Under the pieces are notes generated by a model. It was not told the DNA's origin. It ran no database searches and saw nothing but the letters and a program-made list of their open reading frames with translations. Below, piece after piece: positions 23,050-33,705 of a DNA stretch of 64,000 nt. The position numbers and the translations under genes are program-made. Positions within the stretch are counted from its first letter, which is position 1; every line of letters starts with the position of its first letter. The DNA lies in the NCBI GenBank assembly GCA_027919835.1, contig JANVFP010000009.1, positions 1 through 64,000 of the forward strand. The letters run 5' to 3'. Source of the DNA: Lentinula raphanica. Its lineage: Eukaryota > Basidiomycota > Agaricomycetes > Agaricales > Omphalotaceae.

Positions 23050-23995
23050 CTCGCTATGAATCTTGGACAGCATCTTGCTTGAAATGGTCTATACCTACTC
23101 CAAGAGAGCAATATTGCATTGCAAGAAGTTTTGGATTTGGCCTAACACACAGCGTCCTGGAAGGACAGCATCCTGCTAGTCTATATGCTAGTCTATACCT
23201 ACTAAGTACAACAGAGCCATATTGCGTTGCGAGAGGATTTGGATGTGGCATGACACACAGCGTCCTGGAAGGACAGCATCCTGCTAGTCTATATGCTAGT
23301 CTATACCTACTAAGTACAACAGAGCAATATTGCGTTGCGAGCAGTTTTGGATATGGCTTGACACACGGGGCGTCTTGGAAGGACAGCATCTTGCTTGCAA
23401 TGGTCTATACCTACTCCAAGAGAGCAATATTGGATTGCAAGAAGTTTTGGATGTGACCTAACACACAGCGTCCTGGAAGGACAGCATCCTGCTAGTCTGA
23501 ATGCTAGTCTATACCTACTAAGTACAACAGAGCTTGCAATTGGATATGCAAGTCTGGAGACGATGTAGTCTATACCTACTAAGTACAACAGAGCAATTTG
23601 CGTTGCGAGAAGTTTTGGATGTGACCTAACACACAGCGTCCTGGAAGGACAGCAACCTGCTAGTCTATATGCTAGTCTATACCTACTAAGTACAACAGAG
23701 CAATTTTGCGTTGCGAGAAGTTTTGGATATGGCTTGACACACGGGGCGTCTTGGAAGGACAGCATCTTGCTTGAAATGGTCTATACCTACTCCAAGAGAG
23801 CAATATTGCATTGCAAGAAGTTTTGGATTTGGCCTAACACACAGCGTCCTGGAAGGACAGCATCCTGCGAGTTCATACCTACTCCAAGAGAGCAATATTG
23901 GATTGCAAGAAGTTTTGGATGTGGCCTAACACACAGGGCGTCCTGGAAGGACAGCATCCTGCTATTATATACCTACTCCACCAGAGCAAAGGGGT
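23050..23995. repeat. Satellite array, right part
   Basis: The same A/B monomers as in the 17.3-19.6 kb array resume after the 3.4-kb Ras-containing segment, less regular and with one rearranged unit (near 23,530-23,580). The array ends at about 23,990 in unrelated sequence. Confidence 0.85.
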
Positions 23996-24704
23996 TAGGG
24001 GTCTTTCTCTCTCAGCGGCTCCTTTCTTTTAAATCCAAACGCTAAATAATTACTTTGATTTGTTACACACACTGTAGGAAAGAGGCTCATAGCATCCAGT
24101 TCATACATTATATTTCGAATTCTCCCTCTGACTTCAGTTGGTACTGCTTCAACTCAATAATTCTGAGCTTTCTGTGTGATTGCCAATCTTTCCAATTGTT
24201 CATTTGATTTTTAGATTTAGAGAATATCAATAACATCGGATTATAAACCTATAATACTCTCAGAGACTCAAAATGAAGCACTGCAAAGCTATGCTCTCCC
24301 CAGTATTTTCGCGGCACTGGGATGCCGGAGTTCCCTAAAACATCTGGGTACGAGATTACACGGTAGAGCGCCAAAATTACATACAAAAAAACTGTTGGAT
24401 TCAAGCGAGTTTGACTCTCACAGCTGGCATTGCGGGCCTGACACTTCTGTCTCCTTTTGACCTCCAGATCAATGCTCTCCAGCTCCTCCAGGCTCCTAGC
24501 GTAGAAATCTTGGAAATTGGGTTGTGTTATGCTATGTACATAGTAACAGTATATACAAAAGACTTAGTATATCCTGTGTAACTCAAGAATAAATCAATGT
24601 TAGACGTTGGAGTTTAGATCGTACGAGTCCATGGCCTGAAGTAAGATTTCGGCTGCATGCTGACTTTCGACAGGGATATCAATAAAAATTTTCCCTAAAC
24701 GTTC
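23996..24704. other. No feature recognised
   Basis: No supportable gene or repeat; the last ~100 bp is the 3' flank of the minus-strand gene that follows. Confidence 0.45.
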
Positions 24705-25270
24705 TATATAATCTCCAACAAAATCCTGTTCCGACCCTTCGAATCAGAAATTTGGTCCACGAGCGCATTGTTTTCATTCAAGAGATATATGGTCACAAAT
24801 TTATCATGTTCTTCGAGGAGAGCATCGGTTTGGGCCGAGAGCTTGCGGTTTTCAATGATCTCCCCCGATGGAATGTTGGGAACCTTGAATCGAGAAGGTT
24901 CTATGCTCCCATGGTTAGATGTACTTGGATAGCCTTAGATACCAGTATTTACCGTCAGAAGACAGACCCGATTCTTAGATCTCAAAACTCTGGTCCTCTC
25001 CATCGTCAACATCAAAAGGGTGCTGACTTACTGATTTAGCGGAGTGCCGATTCTATACGCGTGGGTTTGTCTGCCTTTGTCCTCAACTTCTACTGCTCCT
25101 TCTCCAGCCTCTGATTCCTGATAAAATTTCTGCCTTTTGCGTCGATTCTGGCGATCATGGTCTGGAGAACTGGCAGGAGGACTGATAGAGGGATGGAAAG
25201 GAGAGGAAGATGGGCCACTGAGAGCAGTCTTGCGGGCGACAGAACGTCGACGGCCTTGTTTAGCATTCAT
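24705..25270 (-). CDS. Small basic protein with coiled-coil C-terminus, hypothetical
   Basis: Two exons on the minus strand, 25270-25032 and 24900-24705, giving 144 aa. The donor is GTAAGT and the acceptor CATAG with a CTAAC branch motif nearby. The 131-nt intron is long for this window, so a further small exon may hide in it. The N-terminus is basic (MNAKQGRRRSVARK), then Ser/Pro-rich, then a likely nuclear signal (RQNRRKRQKF). The second exon reads as a coiled coil rich in Glu, Leu and Asn (ENRKLSAQTDALLEEHDKF). The family is not recognised. It runs divergently from BAH4 and may share its upstream region. Confidence 0.5.
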
Positions 25271-25494
25271 GATGGTGGTTAGAACCTGAGGAGGAAAAGC
25301 CGAAATATGTGAGGTTGAACTTGGTTCTACCCAACGGCATTTCGGCATTCTCTGCTCCGGGCATGTCCGCGGTGTTCGGATATATATGGAAGTTCAATCA
25401 TCACATCAATTTTTCTCGATCATATTTGTCACGTAATTGTCACCCTTCTAGACATATCACAAACCTCCATTTCTCAGTATGAATCAATTCACGA

Positions 25495-25506
25495 CTCATA
25501 TAAAAG
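25495..25506 (+). promoter_or_regulatory. TATA box of BAH4
   Basis: CTCATATAAAAG, 33 nt before the BAH4 ATG, in a promoter region nearly identical to that of BAH1. Confidence 0.65.
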
Positions 25507-25539
25507 ATCCAGCCAAAATCGAGTCGATTATAATTTGCT

Positions 25540-27305
25540 ATGCCTATCCCACCAGAAGTTGAGCTCGACCCAAAGAAATACCCGGCCAATCAGCCCCGTA
25601 TTGCCGGACGGATCCGTAAGGCAAAAGGAACCTTGACACTTCGCTTCGAGGGGGATGAAATAACACTTATAGAAAAAGACGACATGTATGTGAATCTCAA
25701 ATTCAGTTCAACTCAAGCCGTTTCACTAATCTCTCAATTCAGTATCGCGATCAAAAACGAGTCGTCTATAACTGACGACAGGGAACACCTCTCCTATGGG
25801 AGGGTAAGGGGCATTCGCACCAAGAACAAGCAGACAAAAGTCCTCGTAACGTGGTTCCTTCGATCGACCGAAATCAAAAAGTGCCTCCGCGAAAACGGGT
25901 GTCCCTCCGAAATCATTGACGGATTATCCAACAATGAGTTTGTAGAAACGGACATTGAAGGGATCGTGAACGGAGGGGACATCATAGGTAAGCATTCAGA
26001 ATATCCCTCAATCGAAGCCTACCATTGAACTTAATTATTGTAGATCTAGCAGGTCTCCACCTGCTGACTGACGACATAGAGGACGAGGACTTCCACCTCC
26101 TTACCGCCAAAGCGTTCTTTTATCGGTTTTCCTTTAGTACCAAGACTGGTCGTCTGGATGTTTTGGGAAAAGGCCACTGGTTGGACAATATTTGCAAGGT
26201 CTGCAAGCAGATATATAATCCCGACACTTGCTGTCAAATATATTGCCAGAATTGCCGTAACTGGTTCTGCCTACTCCATGTCGATCCATTGCCAGATCCA
26301 GACAAAAAGAAAGCTGCCAAACAAAAACCTGCTCACAAAGCTCCTCACGCAGCGCCAGCACAACGATCAACACAACCGTCGTCGGCACGTCCCCGACATC
26401 CATCTTTTTCAAAATTCCTGCCTGTTGCACATTCTTCCACTCACAAACCCACATCCTCGACGACCAGTGCAGGTCCTCCTCCTCCACCGGCCAAGGCCGG
26501 AAAGGATAAGGACCCCAAGCTCGCTCAGAAAGGTCAGGAGGAGGGAATGGACATCGATGAGGAGGGGCCGAAGCTGGATGAGGATGAGGGTATGGATGAC
26601 GACGGGGAAAGTGAAGTAGAAAGCAAGAATGACGACGACAACGAGAACATGGACGACGACGACGATGCGGAGAAGAAGAACGACGACGACCATGACGAGA
26701 AGAATGACGACGACGACGAGAACATGGATGACGACGACAAGAAAAAGGATGACGACGATGAAGATGAAGATGAGAAAAAGGATGACGACGGGGAAAGTGA
26801 AATAGAAAGCAAGAATGACGACAACGACGATGGTGACGAGGAGGCTGATGGGGACTCATCTTCGGCGAGTGATGTTTATACAGAGGGCAAGAAGACCAAG
26901 GATCGTGGGAGGATCACCGTAACTTATCTTCCACCTATCCGGGTAGCTACTCATGGCACCAACCATGGCGACGCCGAACTGAAAGCCAACGCTAGTCCGG
27001 CCAAGAGACTGGAGGCTTTACGGGAGGCACCCATAGTTCGAGGCCTAGGGTGGGAGCAAGAGCTCTATCCCCGCAAACACGCTGCAGGCGTCCACGGCTG
27101 GCTCGTGACCGGCTCCCATTTTGTCCACTCTACGAGATGGGAATCGGCGCAAGGCTTTCCTGGGGAGGATTGGGCGAGCACTTGGGCGTACGCCTACGAG
27201 CAGGGCTCGAAAGCAACGCCACAGGCCGTTGCCAAGTCGATGATGGCAGTCTTGCCGGCCATTGAGCAAGATTGGGTCTGCCCAATTTGTCTTCAAGATC
27301 TCTAA
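25540..27305 (+). CDS. BAH-like / PHD-like zinc-finger protein, paralogue 4 (BAH4)
   Basis: Three exons (25540-25685, 25743-25987, 26044-27305), 550 aa. The first ~270 codons, the two introns and the upstream region are almost identical to BAH1. The Asp/Glu/Lys repeat is longer and rearranged compared with BAH1. After the acidic tract the sequence switches: RGRITVTYLPPIRVA and RGLGWEQELYP match BAH5 far better than BAH1, so this looks like a mosaic made by gene conversion or unequal crossing-over. PHD-like finger: CKVC, CQNC, NWFCLLH. C-terminal domain: GVHGWLVTGSHF, EDWASTWAYAYEQ, final CPIC. Apparently intact. Confidence 0.78.
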
Positions 27306-28079
27306 GGACCGATTTTTGTTCATAATCTTTGTGCAGCTTTCATATCCGTCGCCTCCTTCGCCGCTTTGCCCGCTTTTTCTTGTTCCCATATATATCGAGA
27401 TATGTATAACATCATACGAAAGACTCTCCTGCTTATCAATATCGGACTGTGATACTTCATAAGTACAATGGTTTGTGATGATGAATATAATTTGACTCCT
27501 GTTCGTTCACAATTTAGTTACGTTTCCAATACAAATTCACTACTAGATTCTTTCCAGAGCTGTATGTAGGGTTGAGCTGCTGCAATCTCTGTTCATTCTG
27601 CTCATGATTTGCAGACTCATTCTTTTCTGTACATGTCAGTCTTGCGGCAAGTACATCCAACTATGCTGTCTTGCCACTGGCTCATCTCTGCACAATGCAG
27701 ATGCTAGACCACGCAAATCATCCCCTACCACCATCAACAGCTTGTGCAAACGGTAAAGTCCAGCTTGAGCAACATCTGCTCGTAGAGTTGCCTCATTGCG
27801 CTCCTGAATGAGCTGCTTTGTGTACCCATCGATATCTGAATCCATATCAAGATTCTTGCCAGGCATCGCAGGCTTCTGATTATAATCAGTACTTCGAAGC
27901 TTCAAGTGTTATATATAACTCGGAACTCTTGCATGATTTGGGAGGTTCTTTCTTGAGTGCAAAATCTTTGAGCTGATATATCGTCTTTGAGATTCTAACA
28001 TCCTGCCGAGAATCATAAAGAAATCCAAGTAGTACGCATTTCTATTTCTATTTTAAACACCTGCTGCTCGATCCAATTC
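27306..28079. other. Region downstream of BAH4 with one weak ORF
   Basis: On the minus strand 27866-27636 encodes 76 aa after an ATG (MPGKNLDMDSD, then a likely helix LIQERNEATLRADVAQ). It is too short and isolated to call a gene with confidence. The remainder shows nothing. Confidence 0.3.
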
Positions 28080-28370
28080 ATATTACGACAAAAGGGTAAT
28101 ATTGCCTTGCAAGAAGCTTTGGATATAACTTGACCCACAGGGGGTCCTGGAAGGTCTATACCAACCACACTGGGGAAATATTGCTTGCCAGAAAGGGTAT
28201 CCTGGAAGGACAGAATCCTGCAAATCCATACGTACCTCAAGAGGGCAATATTGCCCTGTAAGGAGTCTTGGATATGAGCAAATTTGCCACAGAGGGTGTC
28301 CTGGAGGGACAGCATCCTGATATCCTATAATTACCACAAAAGGGGGCAATATGACCTTCGAAGAAGTTAG
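28080..28370. repeat. Satellite block, locus B, left part
   Basis: Three monomers matching 7,940-8,235 of locus A monomer by monomer. The match stops at about 28,370, where locus B has ~1.5 kb that locus A lacks. Confidence 0.7.
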
Positions 28371-28475
28371 AAATATTGGGTCCTAAAAGGACATCAACAA
28401 GGGCGTCCTGGACCTATGCTAGGTGGTAGAGAGCATTCATCCGAAGGTCAAAAAAATCACAAGGTGTGGTTACAT

Positions 28476-28568
28476 ACCTGCCGCGAGAGTCGACCTCACA
28501 TGGGCCAGCACGCTTAGTTTGTCATATTTGTACATAGATCCGGGGCTCTACCGTTGAGCTAAGCAGGT
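28476..28568 (-). tRNA. tRNA-like sequence, probably a pseudogene or tRNA-derived repeat
   Basis: Minus strand: a 7-bp acceptor stem (ACCTGCT with GGCAGGT), a D arm matching the A box (TAGCTCAACGGTAGAGC) and a T arm (GTGAG-GTCGACT-CTCGC, B box). The anticodon arm does not fold into a standard 7-nt loop with U33, even allowing for an intron, so I do not assign an amino acid. Confidence 0.45.
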
Positions 28569-28925
28569 TCACTTTACAAGTGTTTGGCATTGTCATATCA
28601 CGGATTATCGCGACAGGACAGACTGAAAGAGATCCGTATCTAACATTCACCCATTAATATGATATCCACTGTTATCGTATCACGATTTACCTCTTTCTAC
28701 CTGTGCTCCAACAGCGCTAATAAGGCTAATACCAGTTGGCGTTTTATGATCAGTACCGTATAGGTTTCAAGGGTCTACCGATGATTCTTGCTGTAAAATC
28801 TTGTAGAACCTTGTGCCTCAACACCCGTCTGATCCCTTGCATTGAGTACTTCATTCAACCTCATTCATCAAGCACAGGCCAGTCACATCTGCTAGGATTG
28901 TGAAATCCAACATTCATTGGAATAT

Positions 28926-28997
28926 GGCCCAGTAGCTCAGTGGTAGAGCACTGCACAGGAAAGGCAGGAGGCGCAAGTTCAATCCCTGGCTTTGGCC
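28926..28997 (+). tRNA. tRNA-like sequence, 72 nt, likely pseudogene
   Basis: Acceptor ends GGCCCAG and TTTGGCC, a good A box (TAGCTCAGTGGTAGAGCA) and a B-box-like AGTTCAATCCC at the right spacing give a 72-nt tRNA-sized unit. Position 33 is not U and the T stem has two mismatches, so it is probably inactive or the head of a SINE. Confidence 0.45.
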
Positions 28998-29744
28998 GGT
29001 TTATTTTCATTCTTACAACATCACCCTCTGGGCATCTCTGTGCTCCCCTCATTCCGTCGCCCATTGAAAGCTTGAAGTTTGAAAGCAATTATTTAGCAAG
29101 CACTGAGTCCGTACCGTGACGGGGTCCTTACTTTCCTGTTCATTGCGAACTTCACAAGGTGTGTCTCGGGTACCGGTTTTTGTTCAGACTTCAACTGATG
29201 AACAGTGCTAATCACGGTGGCCCAGGGCCTGCAATATTTACAGGCTTATCGAGTTGCAATCGGTATCAATCGGCAAACATTTATTTATTTACAACCTTCA
29301 TCTTATTACTCTGCTCTCACTTCTCATGTATATTCCGATAATTATCCTGGTATTCCATCACGTCAAAGAAACATGAAGCTTGAAGCTTGAAGCTTTGAAG
29401 TCCACTAGTGCGTCATCGATCGTCACGATCCAGTTTTCTGATTTTTCAGAAAGAGCTAATTTAGTACTAATACTGAGATTATATAGGGCATACTGTATCC
29501 TAGTTCTGCGTAATGAGAACGGTGGTGGAACCAGTATTATCTTAGATTTATATGTGCTGAACGAACAGCTCTGTAGATGATAGACCGCCCTAAAATTAAT
29601 TTTACTCAAGACTTAGGGATGCTAAAGTTGGTACCATCATCCATGACGACCACACTGGTTTTGAACGGGGAGGAATTGCAGCAGCATTAACACAAAGAGG
29701 GCTGTATAGAGGCGCAAGGTAGGCGTTTTTCTTGCTGCAAGATA
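28998..29744. other. No feature recognised (part of the ~1.5-kb segment specific to locus B)
   Basis: AT-rich, with a small AAGCTTGAAGCTTGAAGC run near 29,375. No gene supported. Confidence 0.45.
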
Positions 29745-31360
29745 TTGCAACAGAAAAATCGTGTGACTCTGTCCTTCCAGGATGCCCTGTATGTCAAGCA
29801 AAATTTCAAACTCAGTGCCAGCCAATATTATCCTTTTGTGGCAAGACTAGGATATCAGAATGCAGACGCACGCCCTTTGAGGCAACCAATATCCAAGAGT
29901 TCTACAGTCCTTCCAGGACGCCCTATGTAGTAATGTCAAGGCAATATTTCTCTCTTGTGGTAGAGCTAGAATCGCGGGATGCTGTCCGTCCAGGACGCCC
30001 TATGTATGTCCCAAGCAAAAGGCAATATTGCTCTCGTAAGCATGGGATCGCATGATGCTGTCCTTCCAGGACAACCTCAGCCTGCGTATCAAGCAATTTC
30101 CAAGATATTGCCCTTTGTGGTAGGTATAAAATAGGAGGATGCGGACCCTTCTAGGACGCCCTTGAATGGTGTGAATATATCTAGGCAATATTGCTCTTTT
30201 GTGGTAGATATATAATTGCAAGATGCTGTCCTTCTAGGACGCCCTATGTGACAAGTAATATCAATGCAATATTGCACTCTTTCTGTAGGCATGGCATCTC
30301 AGGATGCTGCCCTTCCAGGACGCCCCCTGCGTCAAGTCATATCAAAGTAACATTACTCTCTTGTGGTAGGTATAGAACAGCAAGATAATGTCCTTCCAGG
30401 ACGCCCTAGTATGTGTCAAGCAATATCGAAGCAATTGCTTTTTTGTGTTAGGCATAGGATCCCAGGATGTCGTCCTTCCAGTCAAACCTCTTTGTAGGTA
30501 TAGATTAGCAGCCTGCAGGATGTGGTCCTTCCAGGACGCCTTCTGTGTCAAGTAATATTAAGGCAATATTTCTTTCTTGTAGATAGAATCACAGCGTCCT
30601 GTCATACGAAGAAAGGAAAACAGTTTCATAACAGGAGCTAACAGAGACCAAAAGGGCTTGTCTGTGTGCCCAGTCGAGAAGATTAATTATTGATTGTTCG
30701 GCAAGTACACACGGTCAGTTCGAAGCCAAATGAGTGTATGGGAGTTGATCAGAGCGCAAATTCAATACGAGGTTACTTTGAAGTATTCTTCCGTGACTGT
30801 ATTGTGCGGTCTATGATCTACCGAGCTGTTCGTTCAGCACATATAAATGTAAGATACGGTATCTCTTACACCAATTTTATCCTTTTGTGGTAAGAATAGG
30901 ATGTCAGCCTGATGCTGTCCTTCCAAGACGCATACCCTTTGCGGCAACCAATATCCAAGACTTCTAGCCAGGCAATATTCAACACTTTTGTGGATGCCCT
31001 GAATGTCAAGTCATATCAAAACCAACTTCCAAGGCAATATTGGCTTATTGTGGTACGTATGGATTAGTATGATTCTGTCCTTCCAGGAAGCCCTGAGTAT
31101 CAAGCAAGATTCGAAACTTCTTGTAAGGTGATATCATCGTTTTATGGTAGGCGTAGAATAGCGGGATGCTGTCTTTCCAGAACGCCCTTTGTTGCAATGG
31201 TGTGGTATGAATAAAATAACAGGATATTGTCCTTCCTGGATGCCCCTTTTGCCAAGCTACACCTAAAAACTTGTTTTCTTGTGGTAGGGATAGCTGGATG
31301 CTGTTCTTCCTGGACTCACTGCGTATTTGGTAGTATTCGAGAGGCTTCTTACAAGGTAAT
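29745..31360. repeat. Satellite block, locus B, main part
   Basis: About fifteen diverged ~90-bp monomers with the CTTCCAGGACGCCCT and GGCAATATTGC motifs. It is broken by ~290 bp of other sequence at 30,590-30,880. Its ends are colinear with locus A (8,245-8,760). Confidence 0.75.
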
Positions 31361-31559
31361 AAGTTAATGACACCCTTTTGTCGTAGGTATATATTTGCAG
31401 GAGCTTGTAGCATAAAAGTACCATTAATGGCGTCACTAGCAGGGAAGCTGTTCGCGCGACCTCTAACCGAACTAGTTTCGTTGTGCTACTTGTCCGATTA
31501 TTTGTGTGTCCCAACTCTGGTGGTTGTCCCGTTCAGTAAAATAGCTCCAAACTCACCGC

Positions 31560-33310
31560 TCCCAGTAAAATGGAGTACAAGCCCGATGTCCACTGCGAGA
31601 ATGGAACTCGCATCACCCGAGTTGTATGTACACTCATTTTCACTCATATTCAAAAACCCCAGCCAGGTCCAATAAAGTGATGCTCAAACATCGCTGCTGT
31701 ACTTCGTGAACAATACAGCACAGCCAATTCATCATTTGGCTGGCGTGTCGATTTAGATTATATGTCGTGCACAGAATTGTCTGTTCCGCGAAACATATTT
31801 CTTGTTGTATCATCATTGCTCCTACAGCATAAAAACAGATATGCATGAAAGATTGTTCAAAGAGAATCAGAGTACTTACCTTGCTCAAACAGGCGGCAAG
31901 TAGGCAGCACACTTTCTGGAAAGTTGAAGATCGTCACCTGTCCATAAGCAGTAGTCGATATTTCCTGTTCTGACTGCAAGATGTCTGCTTGGATTTCAGC
32001 CTCTTCTTTGCTCAAGCATACCAAAGGTTGATGCGGTTCTGTGTGAGTAGAGCCTTGCATCATAGAAGGCAATTTTCGGCGCAACATAGATGATTCGTAG
32101 AATATTGGTTCCTTCTTGTACGCCATGGGATCTCCCACTTGGAAAGAACAGTCGGCATGCGAGCTTGTAGGACCCCACACATACGTGATACATTTGCATG
32201 ATATTGCCGATGTGTGTCTTCCCACTGGACAAACGGCCTCTAATCTAGCGGTGAAACCAGGTTGTATGGTCTTCGCTTCGAAGGAAGAGGAGACAGCCTG
32301 GAAATCAGGAACGTCTAGCTGCAAGTGTAAAGACACGACACCACTTCCGAGGAGCTTTTCAAGATTGACAGTGAGAGGAATCATCCCTGACGGTAGCTCC
32401 ATTGCTGTAGAAATTGAGAATCCATCTCCTGCGACTGTTCGGAAGCCACCACTTTGGACATCTGGGCTTTGCAATGCTCTACTATGTGCCTCGTAAGGTT
32501 CTCGTACTCCAGAGGGAATAGAGTTTACAGAAGAGCCCAGAGTCGAATTCGGCGATGTCATCGTCCTAGACCATACTTGCGGCGAGGCCGTTGCGAAAGA
32601 TAGCTTGGAAGAACCAGAGGATGTGGAGGAAACAGAGTGTGAAGAAGGCCGTCGACTAGCTGTATTCTCTGAGTTGGACGGTTGTGTCTGCAACACTAAC
32701 AAAGAATCAGAACCCACGACAAGGGAAAAGTCTACGCCGCATCATTCAGCAAAACGGAGCAACTTGAATGAAATGATATAACGAGGTATTGAAATGTTGT
32801 TTTTCAATCTATACCCTCAAACGCGATCACTGGCATAGTTCCCCTCTGCCCTCCACATATTCTTGAGCACTTGTAGATGAGACGCAACTTGTTTCCGGGT
32901 GCGTTCAATCTCATAGTGCACGAGATACTTTACAAGGTAAGCATTACGCAAGCGAGAGCGACCGCGTACAGCAGCGTCTGAAATTTTAACCGCGTGATTT
33001 TGCGAACCAGTCGAGGCTGAGTGTACGCTCGAAGACCTGTTAGCAAATAACAATCATAGTCGGAAACAGGGCTGAGCTTTGAACATCCGACATCTATACT
33101 TACCTTCTATGAATATGCATTTTCCACAGATTCGGGCCAAACTTCATTACCTGAGCCGTCCTTCAGAAGTTTGTGGTGCTTTCGAAGCGGCGTCAAACCA
33201 GATTTTGCTGTAGTACTAAAGGGAGAGGTTGATTCCAATGTCGAACGATAGAAATCCGTGGAGGATTCATTGTAAACAAACGAAGGGCTATCGGGAAATC
33301 TGTCGGCCAT
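31560..33310 (-). pseudogene. TEA/ATTS-domain transcription factor, degenerate copy B
   Basis: Same gene as the copy at 9-11 kb. Exon 1 starts at 33310; the Trp codon is intact here, but the exon's last codons read NAYS-stop, where the TEA family suggests NAYIEG, consistent with a 2-nt insertion. The exon with RSRLRNAYLVKYL and RTRKQVASHLQVLKNMW is at about 33053-32820; its 3' donor, GTAAGT in copy A, is lost through a 4-bp deletion. The Ser-rich exon (32700-31890) is complete and includes the segment missing from copy A. About 476 bp present in copy A (9,115-9,590) is deleted. The two copies carry different lesions, so neither alone looks functional. Confidence 0.6.
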
Positions 33311-33661
33311 TACTGTGACCTGGCCGAGTGAGGAGCGTAAAACTCAAGAACATACCTGTAAATATGTAAAAGGTATATATATTTTCCTGAAGTAGTGTGT
33401 ATGGAAATAGAAGAATCTCAGGGGAGGGCGTTCACAGAGTAGAACAGACTGTGCCGATTGGGACCTACACCGGTGGAGCCGGGTGTGATCCATTCACTCA
33501 ATCGTACGTAAGTTTCACGTAAAAAGAGGTGATTTCGTGGGTAAACTTCGTTTCATCATCTTCCTGAATCCTCGATCATCCCCGTTCTATTGCTTCTATT
33601 CGTCACATAATTGTCCTTCTGGACATATCACAAACCTCCATTTCTGAGTATGAATTCACGA

Positions 33662-33673
33662 CTCATATAAAAG
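33662..33673 (+). promoter_or_regulatory. TATA box of BAH5
   Basis: CTCATATAAAAG, 32 nt before the BAH5 ATG; the region before it (GACATATCACAAACCTCC) is shared with BAH1 and BAH4. Confidence 0.6.
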
Positions 33674-33705
33674 ACCAGCCAAAATCGAGTTGATTAGAAT
33701 GCGCC

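Larger units (their letters stand above)
21033..23050. other. Gene-free stretch between Ras gene and satellite
   Basis: No convincing gene on either strand. Contains a CT-rich Ras 5' region, a cluster of GATCATGA/TCGTGATCA motifs (21,860-22,130 and 22,500-22,625) and a small direct repeat (22,825-22,925), listed separately. Confidence 0.5.

Noticed and set aside
28476..28568. Functional suppressor tRNA (anticodon CTA)
   Set aside because: One folding would give CTA, but the anticodon stem then has two mismatches; a pseudogene is more likely.
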